Below are positions 1-11,539 of a DNA stretch of 64,000 nt, in pieces (position 1 is the stretch's first letter; each line of letters begins with the position of its first letter). Origin of the DNA: Acanthochromis polyacanthus (taxonomy: Eukaryota > Chordata > Actinopteri > Pomacentridae); contig NC_067119.1 of NCBI RefSeq assembly GCF_021347895.1, positions 10,986,534 to 11,050,533 of the forward strand. Reading direction: 5' to 3'. The notes beneath the pieces are model-generated. The model made no database searches and had not been told where the DNA came from. It was given only the letters and a program-made list of their open reading frames with translations. Position numbers and translations under genes: made by a program.

Positions 1-804
1 GAAAAATATGTGTAAACTATAGCATAGCAAGACTGGCTCTGTCAAAAATCATTTTAGCAAAATTTAATTCTTCAAAGCCAGACAGAACAGGACTGATGTG
101 TGTCCACAGGCTTGCAATCACTAAAAACAAGGGCATGCCCATTAAATGCAATTTCTGGATTCATGTGGAACCCATGACTCAATTGCTTTTCAAACATGCA
201 ATTGTGGTTTATATCTACCACTCATAACATTATTATATGACTTATAACTGTCTAGATCACATAATTGTCACAGAATATTTTATATATGTTACCATGAACT
301 CTAATTAAGCTTGAAAAAAATGCTCTGAGATACTATATCTCTTCAAATGTAATGAACTCATAGAAAAGGGAAACTAAAAACTCTCAAGAGTAAGACTTAA
401 AAAAAAACGAGTTGCATGCAACAAATGCAGCTTCCTTACGTCTAGTCTCAAATCTGTATGTTTTCTTTTGTATGGTATCTAATGAGATGACATGTTTGAA
501 CAAAGGATGAAATTACAAGTTTCTGCATTTTCTGTCTTTGTTGTCAAAAAGGCAAAAATTCTACTTTACTTTAATACTAAGGAAATGTCAAGGAGTGGTG
601 CACTGCATTACATTTTAAAGTATGTTCTTCCCAGCTCCAGCATGGTAAATGAGGTGTACATACTGAGTAAATACACAAAGACAAACCCAGAGGGGTGGGG
701 AGCATACGTGTGTGAAGCTACACCTATCTATGCAACTCTCAATGAAACTGTCAAATTTGTCTGACATTTCATCCATCTTTCTTTCTTTCTCTCTCTCTCT
801 GAAG
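1..804. other. AT-rich stretch upstream of the perforin-like relic
   Basis: I see no gene here. The sequence is AT-rich with short A runs. A CT-rich run at about 778-800 ends in AG at 803-804 and makes a good polypyrimidine tract and splice acceptor for the exon-like block that follows. I found no sign of a MACPF domain in this stretch; if the relic ever had one, it would lie upstream of the window or has been lost. Confidence 0.6.
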
Positions 805-1486
805 GTGAAGACAAGATTGAAGATGAAGCTTGTTGTGTTCCCCAGCCTGTTGGCAGTTGTACCATGGCCAAAGGTCGTACATGTAGCGGGAAAACTGTGG
901 AAGTCTGGTGACAAATGGCATCAATCGTACAGGGGATAGACTTTAAAACCCAGATCCTTATGTTTTGGTAAGTTATTGGCAATCTTTCTCACCAATAATT
1001 ACAAGATGCGCTACTTGTCTTCTCCGTTATCATATTCATCATAAAACCAATTTCTGAAGACATGGCGAACCTTTAGTAAGGCCCTGACATTTAACTTAAT
1101 TGATGGATAAATGTCAACCAGCACTGTCACTAAAACAAAAGGGAAATGACTTTTGCTTTTAAAGGAATCTGTGTAATTACTATTAATGAAACAGTTTACA
1201 TTTGTCCGATTTGATTTAACAGGTGCAAATCGATGGCAGAACCTAAAGAACCGGAGTCGTTCATTCAAATTCCAACCCAGGGTGGCGGCAGAGGTTCAGA
1301 TTTTACTCTCCCAGCTCCAATTTTATGAGAATTGAGGTTTGGGAAAGAGATAGTGGGCTTCATGGTGATGATGACCACCTGGGAACCTGTGTAGAGAACA
1401 TGGTCTCCCAAGGCAACCGTTTCCAGCGTATACAATGCACTGTGAAGGACGGCGGTGCTGTTATGATCCTGTACAAGTGCACCTAA
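805..1486 (+). pseudogene. Perforin-like C-terminal C2-domain relic (two exons, broken)
   Basis: Two exon-like blocks, 805-967 and 1223-1486, are separated by a 255-base intron-like gap. The gap begins GTAAGT at 968, ends TTTAACAG at 1222, and joins in phase inside a glycine codon. The second block reads NSNPGWRQRFRF, then IEVWERDSG, then DDDHLGTC, then KDGGAVMILYKC and TAA at 1484-1486. This order (NNP-W, F-F, EVWD-D, DDLLG-C, C-terminal Cys) is that of the calcium-binding C2 domain ending perforin, the secreted pore-forming protein of cytotoxic cells. The first block carries a Cys-Cys pair and a GKLWKSGD stretch resembling the start of that C2 domain. Breaks: a frame change at about 850-870, an in-frame TAG at 937-939, and one extra base in the A run at 1245-1247. 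The usual tail after the last cysteine is missing. Alternatives are a diverged C2 protein of another family or assembly errors. Seen: splice signals, frames and motifs. Inferred: family and pseudogene status. Confidence 0.5.
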
Positions 1487-3055
1487 ATGTAACCTGCTCT
1501 TGAAAATGAAAGAGTTCAATGTGGAGTGTGGACAAACACACCGTCTCTTTGAAATGTTTGGTTGCAAAATGCAACTTCTTTTGGATATTTTTGTTTAGAT
1601 ATTTTTTTTTCCAACAACATTGCTCTTGTTCCATGTTCTCTTTTTCCATGTTGTCGGATTCCAAAAAACATTTTAAGCTCAACAGTCGAATGCCAGTGTT
1701 TCACCAATTTCACTCACCAGTGAGTGTTTGGTAACAAGCTGTTAAACAGGTGAAGCATTAACACAAATCCATCACTGTAATTTGTATGTAATTACAAATT
1801 TTGTTCACAAAACCATTTTGCCTTATTATTGTTGCTTTTTAAACACTGCAGCTGCCAGCATCTTACTTTTTCCTTTTTTTTTTTTTTTTGCAATGCCATG
1901 ACTATTTCCTGAGAGAATTCTGTTTTAAAGGAGAAAGTGATGAAAAAAACAAATGAAGACAATAGTATTTGCTTGTAAGCATGCTTATAACAGTTTTAGC
2001 TTCCTAAACTGCCAAATCCAAGTTGTTATTGTAGCACAGCTGTACATGTACTCATTTGAGCAGTTCTAGTGGCCATCAGCAGCACTACACTGACTCAGTG
2101 TGGCTTAATATGCAAGATATCTGAAATAGTAAGAGAAACATATTGAAAAGGAAAGGGAGGACGGAAAATAGGACTTCCTGGTTAGATAAAGGTTAAACAA
2201 TAAATAAATAGAGAGAAGTCATGGTTGCACAGAAAAAGAAAATCTCTCCCATCTGATCCACTATGTTCACAAGCTAACTGACACTTTGATGCAGCACGGA
2301 CAGCATACGGTTAAAGGTGGAGACAGGGATAATAAAATACTAACGCAGTTTGAAAAGTTTATCTAGAGTTAAGTTAAAAGGTTCTGTAAAGCTGCAGAAT
2401 ATTCATATCCATTCCACAACGATTTGCTTCATAGTTTATATTAAATACTGGGTCTTTGCATGTAATCCATAATTCAGATTTATTTTACTTTCATTTGTTT
2501 TCCTGCATCTCTTAGGTATTTCCACCCAAAAATTCTCACATATTGTGCTGCTCAGGCACCAAGAATGGAAAATGTTGTCATGCAGATTTCAACAATAATG
2601 CTAAAAAGCTTGTTTAATTAACCCCATTGATAAATACAATCAGTATGCTTTTTTTGTTTTTCTTAACACGGCCTTTATTTAGGGGTTAGTAATATAAAAC
2701 ACTGTATAATTCAGGTTATAAAAATGCCTATTTTAGGAGGAGTTGACGTGAAATGTTTTATATTCATGAATATTGTTTAAACAGACTCTGATGTAATGTT
2801 TCCAAGTGTCATGTACCCACTGCAGGCTAAAAGGACATGATTGTTTGGTATTTTGTGTTAGTCTGGTTTCATTTTACTGAATGCAAATTGAGTTATTTTT
2901 CCACTGGTGCCCAACACAAACCTCATATCTTAAAGTGTCACTCAGCAATCAACACTGTACTTTCCTAAAAACAAACTATCACGCCAAAAATGTAAACTGA
3001 GCTGTGTTTGGGCATTTTAACAGCAAAAAAGTACAGAAATAATCATTGCATTTCT
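1487..3055. other. AT-rich unassigned stretch
   Basis: No gene seen. It contains T and A runs (about 1875-1890) and AT-rich DNA with AATAAA-like words at about 2200 and 2330. Those words could have served as polyadenylation signals for the relic upstream, but nothing ties them to it. Confidence 0.55.
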
Positions 3056-3235
3056 TCATTCTGAGTGTATGACAGGTGGAACCAGTACACTGGAGGTGAT
3101 AGATTCTGGAGAGTCCTGGTGGCTCTGGTGTAATGGGATCACTGAGGTCTGGGCCCTGGAGGACCCTGCAGGCACGCTCTGTCTGCTTAACCAAACAGCC
3201 TTGAATGCATCCGGTCTGCAAGTTAAATATGACAT
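3056..3235 (-). CDS. Possible 59-codon frame or terminal exon, unrecognised
   Basis: A minus-strand frame runs from ATG at 3235 to TGA at 3056 and encodes 59 residues. It is rich in Ser, Pro and Gln in its second half and ends VLVPPVIHSE. An alternative reading is a terminal coding exon starting at 3215, because the minus strand reads TTTAACTTGCAG just before it. The block is clearly richer in G+C than the surrounding AT-rich DNA. Two other frames in the same block are also open (a plus-strand frame at 3069-3263 and a longer minus-strand frame), so openness alone is weak evidence. I do not recognise the protein, and the block could also be an old repeat or a conserved non-coding element. Confidence 0.2.
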   Translation of the reverse strand: MSYLTCRPDAFKAVWLSRQSVPAGSSRAQTSVIPLHQSHQDSPESITSSVLVPPVIHSE

Positions 3236-6200
3236 ACTGGAGAGCAGACTTATCTACATGTGAGCACATTTAAACAACACACAGACAGGCACACTCACAC
3301 AGACTAGTCAAATATCATCTACTCACTTGCGAGCATATTTGCATTCCTGCACACACAGAGAAACCATCCTGCTGGCTGGAGCACAGCACTGCCCTCTAGA
3401 CGAGAATGTAATGAGAGGATTGGCTATACATTGTACAACCTAAGAAGGAAAAACAATTAAAAAAAAAAAAACATGTTCTGAAAGGTGAAGGAGAAAACTA
3501 CTGTGATGAAAGAGAAAGAAGGAGGAGAGGTTCAGAAGGAAGAAGTGTGAATAATATGTCCCAAGTTTAACTAAAGGTAAAGGTCGTATAGAAAGCGTAT
3601 CAAAACTATATAATTTTATCATAACATCATCATCATAACCATCCTGAATGTCAGGATACTTTTTTTTATTGTATTTTGGAACTCATGTACTATCAAATAT
3701 GCCTAAATGTCTTCAGTTACTCAAATTCAAGTTGCACTTAATATACTTATAGTACTTGGTGTCCTGATTTTACACTACAGGTACTAATGCCTATATTAGT
3801 TTTATGAAACCGACATCATACCTTTATAGTTGAACATTTCGCTCCGAGTGCAAACACTCCACTGTAATATCAACATTAAATTTGGCTACCGGTAATGGAG
3901 AGACTTAGTCAAAATGTGCTTTTCAGGTGATGCTAATCTGGAAATACTTAATGGTTTTCATGTACTGAATGTGAAAAATACACAGCAATGTGCACACAAG
4001 CTGTACCTGCCATAGAGTGGTATTCCTGAAAAAAAATATTTGGACATGCTGTAGTAAATTCAAATGTGATTCACAATGTATTTTAGTTTATTATTATACT
4101 TAACATATGACGAGAAGCACTGGGGATGTTTTAGGAAAACCACTCTGCTCCATATAAACAGCAGCTGCACTATATTATAGTCGTTTCTTGCTCTGTTTCT
4201 TCCTGATCCGTATTTCCATCTTTCGCTCCTTCTCCCTCTCTTGTTCCAATAAAGTCCTACATGCATTCTAGCAAGAATAACTTATCTCGTTGCAGATTCA
4301 GTGCCCAGGGTCAATTTCCCTCCAAATGAGAGCATTATCTGCAACAAGCTGTCCCCTGATGTAAGCCAGTGCCCCTGCCGGCTTCATTTGTTTCAGGCAG
4401 ACAAATAGAAGGCTAAAAACTCTCCCTGTGTTGTGTTGTCACTGCCTGATTGCTCTGTCAGACTGTGTGTTTCTTTATTTGGTCGGAGGCATGATAAGGA
4501 ACAACCAACACACTGCAACAAGATGTCTCCGCTCAAGCTTAAAAGACAGAGCATAGAAAAGAGGGAAGTGGGAAGCATGAGGGAGGGCAAAGGAGGAGGA
4601 GAAGGTGGTGGTATGCTGAGAGGATGATAGAAAAAGACCTTTAACCTAACACTTTCTCCACAGTAATACATTTAAATATTGGAACAAATCATTTCTACAG
4701 CTACTATGCAGTTAATGAGCTCTCTTGTTCTACTTCTTGCCATTACATAGTATTTATATAGAAGGCTAAGCAACCAAACTCCTGCTTCATTTTTACACTT
4801 GCTCCTGCGTGCCAAATGGGTGCATGAATAGTTTTGGGATACGCATTATCAGGTGTTTTAGCAGTACGAATGGAGATTATTTTGGATATGGAGCACTACA
4901 GCTGCATGACACACTGTGAGGTTAGAACAGGACTTTTTAAACTGCTTCCTGACAGCATGCAACAGACTAATTTGGACTCAAATCTTGCAGTAATGTCTTA
5001 AATTGTACTAAAGTGATTTGATGTTGCTCGTTTTTAGTCACAGATTTAAAGGAGTTGCACTCACTTTTTGTCTTTAGAATTAAAAACTTTGGATCTCACA
5101 CCTCCCAAAATGCAACTCTCCACTATGTTCTATCTGGGTTATTTCATCTCAAATTTCAGAGCCTTTCCATTCAACTATCTCTGATTTGCTTGAAACTTCT
5201 TATTGATAACATATGAAAATTTGAAATGGTATTATAATATTTTAGATACATAAACAGAAATTATTTTCCAAGAAAAATAATAATTAAAAAAATGTCCTTT
5301 GACCCACTTTCAGCACATTTTCTCACACACTAAATGTGATGCTATATTTGAATAGCAATATCTCAAAAAATATTAAAGACAAAAGCCTGACATTTTCACT
5401 GTTTTTTGTCATCATGTCATGAATTAGCAACCTACAATGTCTGACAAGCAGATCAAATAATCTCTGATTGAGTCCAGCTGTGAGACAGGTCTTGAAGGTC
5501 GCATTTATTCATAATGGAACACAAAGCAGGAGACTACATTTTGATCCCATTAAACAATTTAATTTTCACAGTGATCATGAGATTTATTCTAAACTAAACT
5601 CTTTCTCACATGCACACATGAAATGACCTTTAAATATGTCAGGGCATGAAAATTTCCCACTAGAAAATTTACAGAATCCCAACATATCCATGCATTTACA
5701 CATGGTTTTGTTATGCTAAAATCCTTCTAATGACCTCATGCAGTGACAATTCACAAATTGCACAAAACTATATGACATACAAGATGTATGTCTATAGAGT
5801 GAGGTCTGAAAATAAATAATGTGCCAATTTAAAAATTAAAAATAAGAAATTCACCCAGAACTGTATTCTATCTGGACAAGGCTCTGAAAATTCTGGCAAA
5901 GAAAACATGGACAAAAACATACCATTTTAAAAAATATATATATTTAAGATGGAATGAGCCGTCTATATACAATCTAACCCATCTGCCCTGTAAATCCAAG
6001 ACTTTACAAAAAAACCTGTTCCTACAGTTCAAAAAGCATATAGTCTGTTTTGTGTACAATCTTATAATATCAAAGCAAAGTCCAAAATTATTTCTTCCCA
6101 ATTTGATGAAGCTTAACCAGAGTCACAGAGAACATTATACAACCAATGTCGCAGAGCAGTTACCCCAGATACCATCAAATTCACATACACCACTGGCACA

Positions 6201-8004
6201 GAGGCCATTCAACAGACAGGAGGGAGACAATGTTCTCAGCTCTTTGCAAAAGGCCACTTTGCTATTATTGTACCCCCTTGTTGTTTTTTCTCTTCATATC
6301 AAGGCAGTATAAATTAAAAAAAAAAAAAAAAATCACTCGAAGGAGGAGTACATTTACAAAAAGCTCAGTGCTTTTGTCTGTGCAGCAGGATTCAAAAGAG
6401 CACGCGTCTTCTTAGATCCTCATGGTGGGTGGTTAAGAACCAGACGGGGCTAAATTCCCAAATCAAATGAACGACAAGCACGCATCCTACTGACTTCTGC
6501 TGCATTTTCCACTTGGAGATTGTTTGAATGTAGGGAAAGATGGCAGACAATGATTTGCAGTTTGATTTTAGGATTATTGGTCTCGGTCTGAGCCTTAGGC
6601 TGCTGAGATGTTGTGAGGAGCAGTTTAGCCATGTGAACATTCGCTATCCTTCTCATTGTTGTCTACAGCCTCCCAGCTCATGCAGCCGATAATCTGCAAA
6701 TCTAAAAACATTATTCTAATATGCTATGAAGTGGGGTTTTTTGCAGTTTGTATAAAAAAATGAAATTGTTAGAGGGAATTAGGCAAAAGATGTGCTTTTG
6801 AAAAGAGTATGACATGAGCCAAAGTGAAACAGGTAAATAACTGATTGTGATTATTTGAACATCTGTTTGAACACACTCAAACTTCTTTGTTGAGTTTGGA
6901 AAAAAATATGTGCATATGTAATCTCTGTATCAGAATAATACAGTTAACGCTTCAATAAACTAAACATGCTGACGGAAAATATCAAAAAAAGACATGGGAG
7001 AGTGAAAGAGGGCCAAGAGAAAGAAAAAGGGAGTTTCATGTAAACATATACTGACATGGGTGGAGGCTCAGAGTGACAGACCATTACGCTCCAGGATTAG
7101 TTATATTGGTATTGGAATATAGATCTAATCACTTCAGTCAACTCAGTTAATTAGTTCAAACAGGTGTCACGGTACAATGACTACAGTAAAGAAAGACACA
7201 AAGCAAATATTAGCCTTAACCCCACACACACTCAGTCACACACCCACCCTGAGCTCACTCCCCATCACACACATGCACATATGCAAACTAAAGCATTGAC
7301 ACGATCCTGTGCACAAAATAATCTGCTCTGTTCAGACAATGATTTATTCACTTGCACATTCATACTCACACAATAAAACTTGATGAGGGAAAGAGGGGGA
7401 AGCACAGTACAGAGAGTGAATCGCAGATGTAAATTAGCTATACAGCGAGTTTCTGGCCCAACGGTTGTGTTGTGCATGGTCCCTGTTAAATAAGCTAATA
7501 AACAGAAGGGAAAGCAGGCAGGAAAGAAGACAACAAAAGAGGTAAACATTTCCTAAACTAGTTTGGGCTTCTGAGCCATCTATGGGAATTTTAAAATCCA
7601 TAAATCACAAGTTTGAAAATATTAATCACCAACCTGTTGGTCTTGGGTAATTGCAACATTTTTTGTCACAGGATGCAAGTCCCTAAGTTGTGTACATTTT
7701 TATCACAACGTCACTTTCCCTTTTCAGTTGTTTCAGGGGTTAAAATATACTTTTTTTTTTTTTTTTAACCTTGATTGTAATTCTGTATTGCACAGTTTAT
7801 ATTTCTGAGCCCTAATGACTAGTTTGGGAACCACGACCACATTTTTGGGAGTAACGACAGCCACTGCACTGCAATTCCCCATCTATGCTGGTGCCACGTA
7901 AACAACCACTACCATGGTTAAATGAGATGGAGTCTGCATGTCAAGAGCCCCACATGTGCCTGCTGCACAACCCTCTGAATCCTAAAACCTGCCACTGGCT
8001 TTGA
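3236..8004. other. Unassigned AT-rich stretch
   Basis: No gene could be supported. It holds A runs at about 3460-3471 and 6314-6331 and a purine-rich patch at 3440-3545. A block of mixed composition at 4270-4560 could be a conserved element, but I have no positive evidence for it. Open frames here are short and show no recognisable motif. Confidence 0.55.
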
Positions 8005-8166
8005 AAGACATCCATCCATCTACCGCTTAAACCTCTGTAGGGTCGTAGGAGCGCAGGAGTCTATCCAAACAGACTAAGGCAGGAGACACCTTGGACAAGT
8101 CACAAGTCTATCACAAATAGAAAGAGTAAGGAAGGAGGAAGCCAGAGAACCTATTGAAAACCCAAG
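8005..8166 (-). repeat. Decayed tail of an L2-tailed SINE/LINE, host of an LTR insertion
   Basis: The sequence starts with a CATC-type simple tail (CCATCCATC) followed by CTACCGCTTA, GTAGGGTCGTAGGAG, GGCAGGAGACACCTTGGACA and CAAGTCTATCACA. It then jumps to GGAGGAAGCCAGAGAACC and GAAAACCCA. The same words occur in the same order in the intact SINE at 44900-45247, so this is a diverged copy with an internal deletion in the same (minus) orientation. It stops exactly where the LTR begins, which indicates that the LTR inserted into it. Confidence 0.7.
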
Positions 8167-8657
8167 TGTTACATGCCCTGTGTGTTGGTGTGCTGCTTTG
8201 TGTTCTCTCTCTCTCTCCCTCTCTCTCTTCAGGCTCCTCTACTGCTGTGAAGGTGTGGCAGGTGCTGGTGATTAGCCTGATTGAGCAGGAGAGTACATGT
8301 AGCAGGAGAGAGCTGTGGTCTTTCTCCCTCTTTGGCCTCTTCTCTCAGCAGTCCTGTGTGGAGCAGTGGTGACCTGTCGGCTTTGTGGAGCTGGTTGTGA
8401 GGGTTTGTGAGCTTTGCAGGCCTCCAGTGGCTGAGGAGCCTGCAGTAGTTTGGGTAGTTTCCTTTGTTCTTTGTGTTCTTTAGCTTTTCAGGTTTACCAG
8501 ACAGTTCATGGGCTTCCCTGTGGTTTAAGTTATCAAATTGTGTAAATAAACAAACTCACCTTTTCTTTTCATAATTTGTCTCGATTTTCTTTATTTAACC
8601 TGGGTTCAAATTATTGTTACTGTCTTCATACCCCTTAACATCTTTTAGATCATAACA
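8167..8657 (+). mobile_element. LTR of a retrotransposon or endogenous retrovirus-like element
   Basis: The block is 491 bases, begins TGTTA and ends TAACA, the inverted terminal bases typical of LTRs. It carries a CT-rich run at about 8204-8232, an AATAAA polyadenylation signal at 8545-8550 and a T-rich region after it. Three bases beyond its end is a perfect tRNA-Pro primer binding site, so this is a 5' LTR read on the plus strand. No gag or pol frame follows, and I did not find the 3' LTR in the window, so the element is truncated soon after the primer site. It interrupts an older SINE/L2 tail. Gypsy-like retrotransposons and fish endogenous retroviruses both remain possible; nothing left can decide between them. 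Confidence 0.75.
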
Positions 8658-8660
8658 ATT

Positions 8661-8678
8661 TGGGGGCTCGTCCGGGAT
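8661..8678 (+). other. Primer binding site for tRNA-Pro
   Basis: The 18 bases TGGGGGCTCGTCCGGGAT equal the complement of the 3' end of tRNA-Pro including CCA, the classical primer site of many retroviruses and some LTR retrotransposons. It lies three bases after the LTR end, the expected place. Being perfect while the neighbouring internal region is lost suggests a fairly recent insertion followed by deletion. Confidence 0.85.
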
Positions 8679-9394
8679 AAATTTAAAGTTGAGCTTATAA
8701 AGAAAAGGTGGTACAAATTAGCATGGTAAGTAGCAAAGTATCTGCAGTATGGAGAACCACATTCCATTTTTTTTACTTCAATATTGGTACTACATGGGGG
8801 AACCTTGGGGGAAAAAAAACTAATAATGGTTTTAAAATTTTTTGGAAAATGAATAAAACTTATTCTGCAACTTTTATGTTTTTAGGATTTATGTCATGAA
8901 AATTATGAAATATTGTACAGAAGACATTACTGAGATTTGTCAATTTGTAGTCATGGTTGTTGTTGTTTCCACTGTGACAGGAGCAAAACTCCCCCAGAAA
9001 CTGCTGGATGGTTCAGAGGGTTAACTGGCAATGCACCCAACCTGCAAGTCCACTCTCTGTGATTAGGTAGCTTTCTATTAAAGGTTCCAGTCTTAATCAG
9101 ACCCTCACCCAGAAATATAAAGTAGACACGTAGCTGTAGAAGTGTTTAGAACTTGCCCCACTTAGACAAAACATAGCACAGACATAGAAAACACTGGTGG
9201 GATAAAATATTCCATCTGGTCTAGGAAAGCTACCAAAAAGAGCTGGAGGATGAAGAAAGTAAAACAACACACAGGCTACCTTGCTCCGCCTGTTACCACA
9301 ACGACCAAGATAAGCCATAGAAAATGAATAGAAGGACAGGTAGCTAAATGATGAAGCAAAAACTGAACCACAGATCCTGCTCATCTTTTCAGAG
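8679..9394. other. Possible retroelement leader fragment, then unassigned DNA
   Basis: The first bases after the primer site may be untranslated leader of the LTR element, but no gag-like frame appears. A plus-strand frame of 63 codons at 8708-8899 has no recognisable motif. The rest is unassigned. Confidence 0.4.
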
Positions 9395-9745
9395 GAATAA
9401 CAAAGCATGATCACATAATTCCAGGATTGGCCTTCCTCCATTGGCTTACTGTCCGTTTAAGGATTGGCATGCTATTACCTGGTTTTAAAGGTTGGCACTC
9501 TATCTAGCAGAGCTCTTGCATCATCTTGCTGCAGATCGAGCACTGAGGTCAACCAACTGGACGTTCTTGGAAGTTCCAGGCACACAAAAGGCGATCGAAC
9601 ATTTGTAGTGGCTGCTCTTAATCTCTGGGACAGCTAACCTTTTCATATAAGAACTGAACAAGCCTTGCAAACTTTAAAGTTGCTTCTAAAGACTCACGTC
9701 TTCTTAATGGCAAAACTCTTTGGTAATGCGGTTTGATGATCACTG
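9395..9745 (+). mobile_element. 5'-truncated LINE, decayed C-terminal end of the ORF2-type protein
   Basis: The start resembles the block encoding the LHWLPV-R-DFK region found near the C-terminus of fish LINE proteins (CCTCCATTGGCTTACTGTCC). Around 9590-9710 the plus strand reads TKGDRTFVVAALNLWDS, a stop, then PFHIRTEQALQTLKLLLKTH. This matches the usual pattern GDRAF-VAAP-LWNSLP-IR-L-FK-LLKTHLF. The frame is broken by the stop and, upstream, by shifts. Only the extreme 3' end of the element is present, as is normal for 5'-truncated insertions. The exact LINE clade cannot be told. Confidence 0.65.
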
Positions 9746-10164
9746 AAGATTGAAAAAACCTCTCTTCTGTCACAGAGACAGTAAAGATTGAAGCAGATTG
9801 ACAAATTGATAGTTAAATTGTAGAATCTAGCATCCAAGTTTCAAATTTTCCTTTATGATGGGTGACAGTTGTTTTTCCTCACTCTGTGGTGCCGTTTGGT
9901 GAGATATAGTAGAACTTCTTCACAAGACCAGGATTTTCTTCCTAACATTATTTAAATTAGCTTCCATTAAAGAAGCGAGGGGGAATCATGGGTGAACAAC
10001 CACCCTCACAATCTTCCAATCTACCAATGAATTGCAAAAAAAAAGGCAACAAACCTTCCTGACCTCGGTCTCATTAGTTTATGGTGACTATGGTCGATTA
10101 TACCAACCTCTCATGTATAATTTGACAATGATATATAGTATCTGAAAATGTTAGCAGCTTTACA
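9746..10164. other. Unassigned
   Basis: No gene seen. The first 60 bases could be the 3' untranslated end of the LINE fragment upstream. No simple-sequence tail is visible. Confidence 0.5.
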
Positions 10165-11065
10165 AAAAACATGTTGGAACACAGAAAAGAAAAGGGAAGA
10201 AACACAAAAACTGTGAGCAGGCTGATGAGAATGTCGACAAAAAGACAATCCAAAAGTCAAAGACAGAAGAATTTTCAAACTTGTTGGACAAGGCGGTGAA
10301 TGACAAAATCAGAGAGAAGAAAGGATGAGTGAGGACAGAAGAAAGCTGAAGAGAATAAGAGAAGACGGAGGGTGGAAATGAATGGGGGAAAGAAAGGATA
10401 TAAAAAATAAAAGAGGTGTATAAGAATAGTAGATAAGATAGGGATAGAAAAAAGAAAAATGTATGGGGCTGGAGGAAGTCGGTATAAGGGATGTTTAAAA
10501 GTGGTAGAAGAAAAAAGTGACAGAGAGCAAAAAGCAATGGCTGAAAATCTTAGGAAGCACAAAGTGGCAGGGAAGGGACAAAAGGAAGTGGGAAGGATTG
10601 AGGAAAAAGGTAATAAAAAGATGAGGCAGCAGAAAATGGCAGGCAGGCAGGCAGGTGGGGAGGGGGGCTGGATGGATGGGGTGTAAAACAGGTGAAGAAG
10701 CAGAAAAAGAGGAGAGAAAGGATTAGAGGGAAATGAAGTGAAAGAGGCTGGCTGAGGGAATGTAATAGACAGGGAAAGCCTCATGGATGAAAAAGGAAAA
10801 CAAGAGAAATATTGGGGGAAAATTAGATGAAGACAGCAAATGTGTTTAGATGGACAGAGCACATGTGAGATGAGAGAACGAAGGATGAGCTGAGGACGGA
10901 GGATAAAGGAGCATTTCAGATATAAAACGAGAGAAAGACGCCAAGTGAGCGATAAAGGGAAAAGGGTTTGTGTATGAAGAGAGACAAGAATATGGAGGAG
11001 AGACTGATGTTGTGTGTAAGAGAGAAAGGGGAAGAAAAAAAAAGAGGGAGGGAGAGTAAGGTATA
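10165..11065 (+). repeat. Long purine-rich (GA-rich) tract
   Basis: For about 900 bases the plus strand is overwhelmingly A and G, with repeated words such as AGAAAG, GGGAAG and GAGAGA. A GGCA run lies at about 10638-10655 and GGAT words follow it. Long frames on either strand here are by-products of the bias: the minus strand reads Ser/Phe/Leu/Pro-rich peptides of up to 195 codons and should not be taken as genes. Confidence 0.8.
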
Positions 11066-11433
11066 TAGCAGGACTAAGTGGCCAGAGCGCAGTCTGCCAA
11101 ATATAAAATCAATAGACACTATCTCAGTCCGACCTCCTACTGCTGAATCCATCAAAAAAATTTAACGATTCCTCAGTAAAAGATGCAGCATGGCAGCACC
11201 GGAGAACCTGAGCAAGAGCGTGTGCGCAGATTTATATGTCGACGCAAGTGTGTGTTTTGTGTGCAGCGCGAGTGTGTTCTTCTTTACAGGCACAGTGTGT
11301 TTGCATGTGTCTGCTGTAACAGGGAGAGAGTTTGTGTGTGTCTGGGTGAATCAGTTAACCTCACTATCAGCATGACAGGTCTATGCATCTGTCTGTGTAT
11401 CTGCGTGTGTCCAGGACAGTGTCAGTGTGTATA

Positions 11434-11435
<2 letters not shown>

Positions 11436-11516
<81 letters not shown>

Positions 11517-11539
11517 CACCTCTGTGTGTGTGTGTGTGT
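11436..11539. repeat. (TG)n microsatellite, two arrays
   Basis: A pure TG run at 11436-11514 (about 39 units) is followed after a short gap by a second run at 11523-11539. Flanks at 11200-11435 are also TG-rich and imperfect. Cys-Val frames here are artefacts. Confidence 0.95.

Noticed and set aside
10160..10862. Minus-strand frames of 125 and 195 codons
   Set aside because: They lie in a purine-rich tract; the Ser/Phe/Pro/Leu composition follows directly from the strand bias and no domain is visible.
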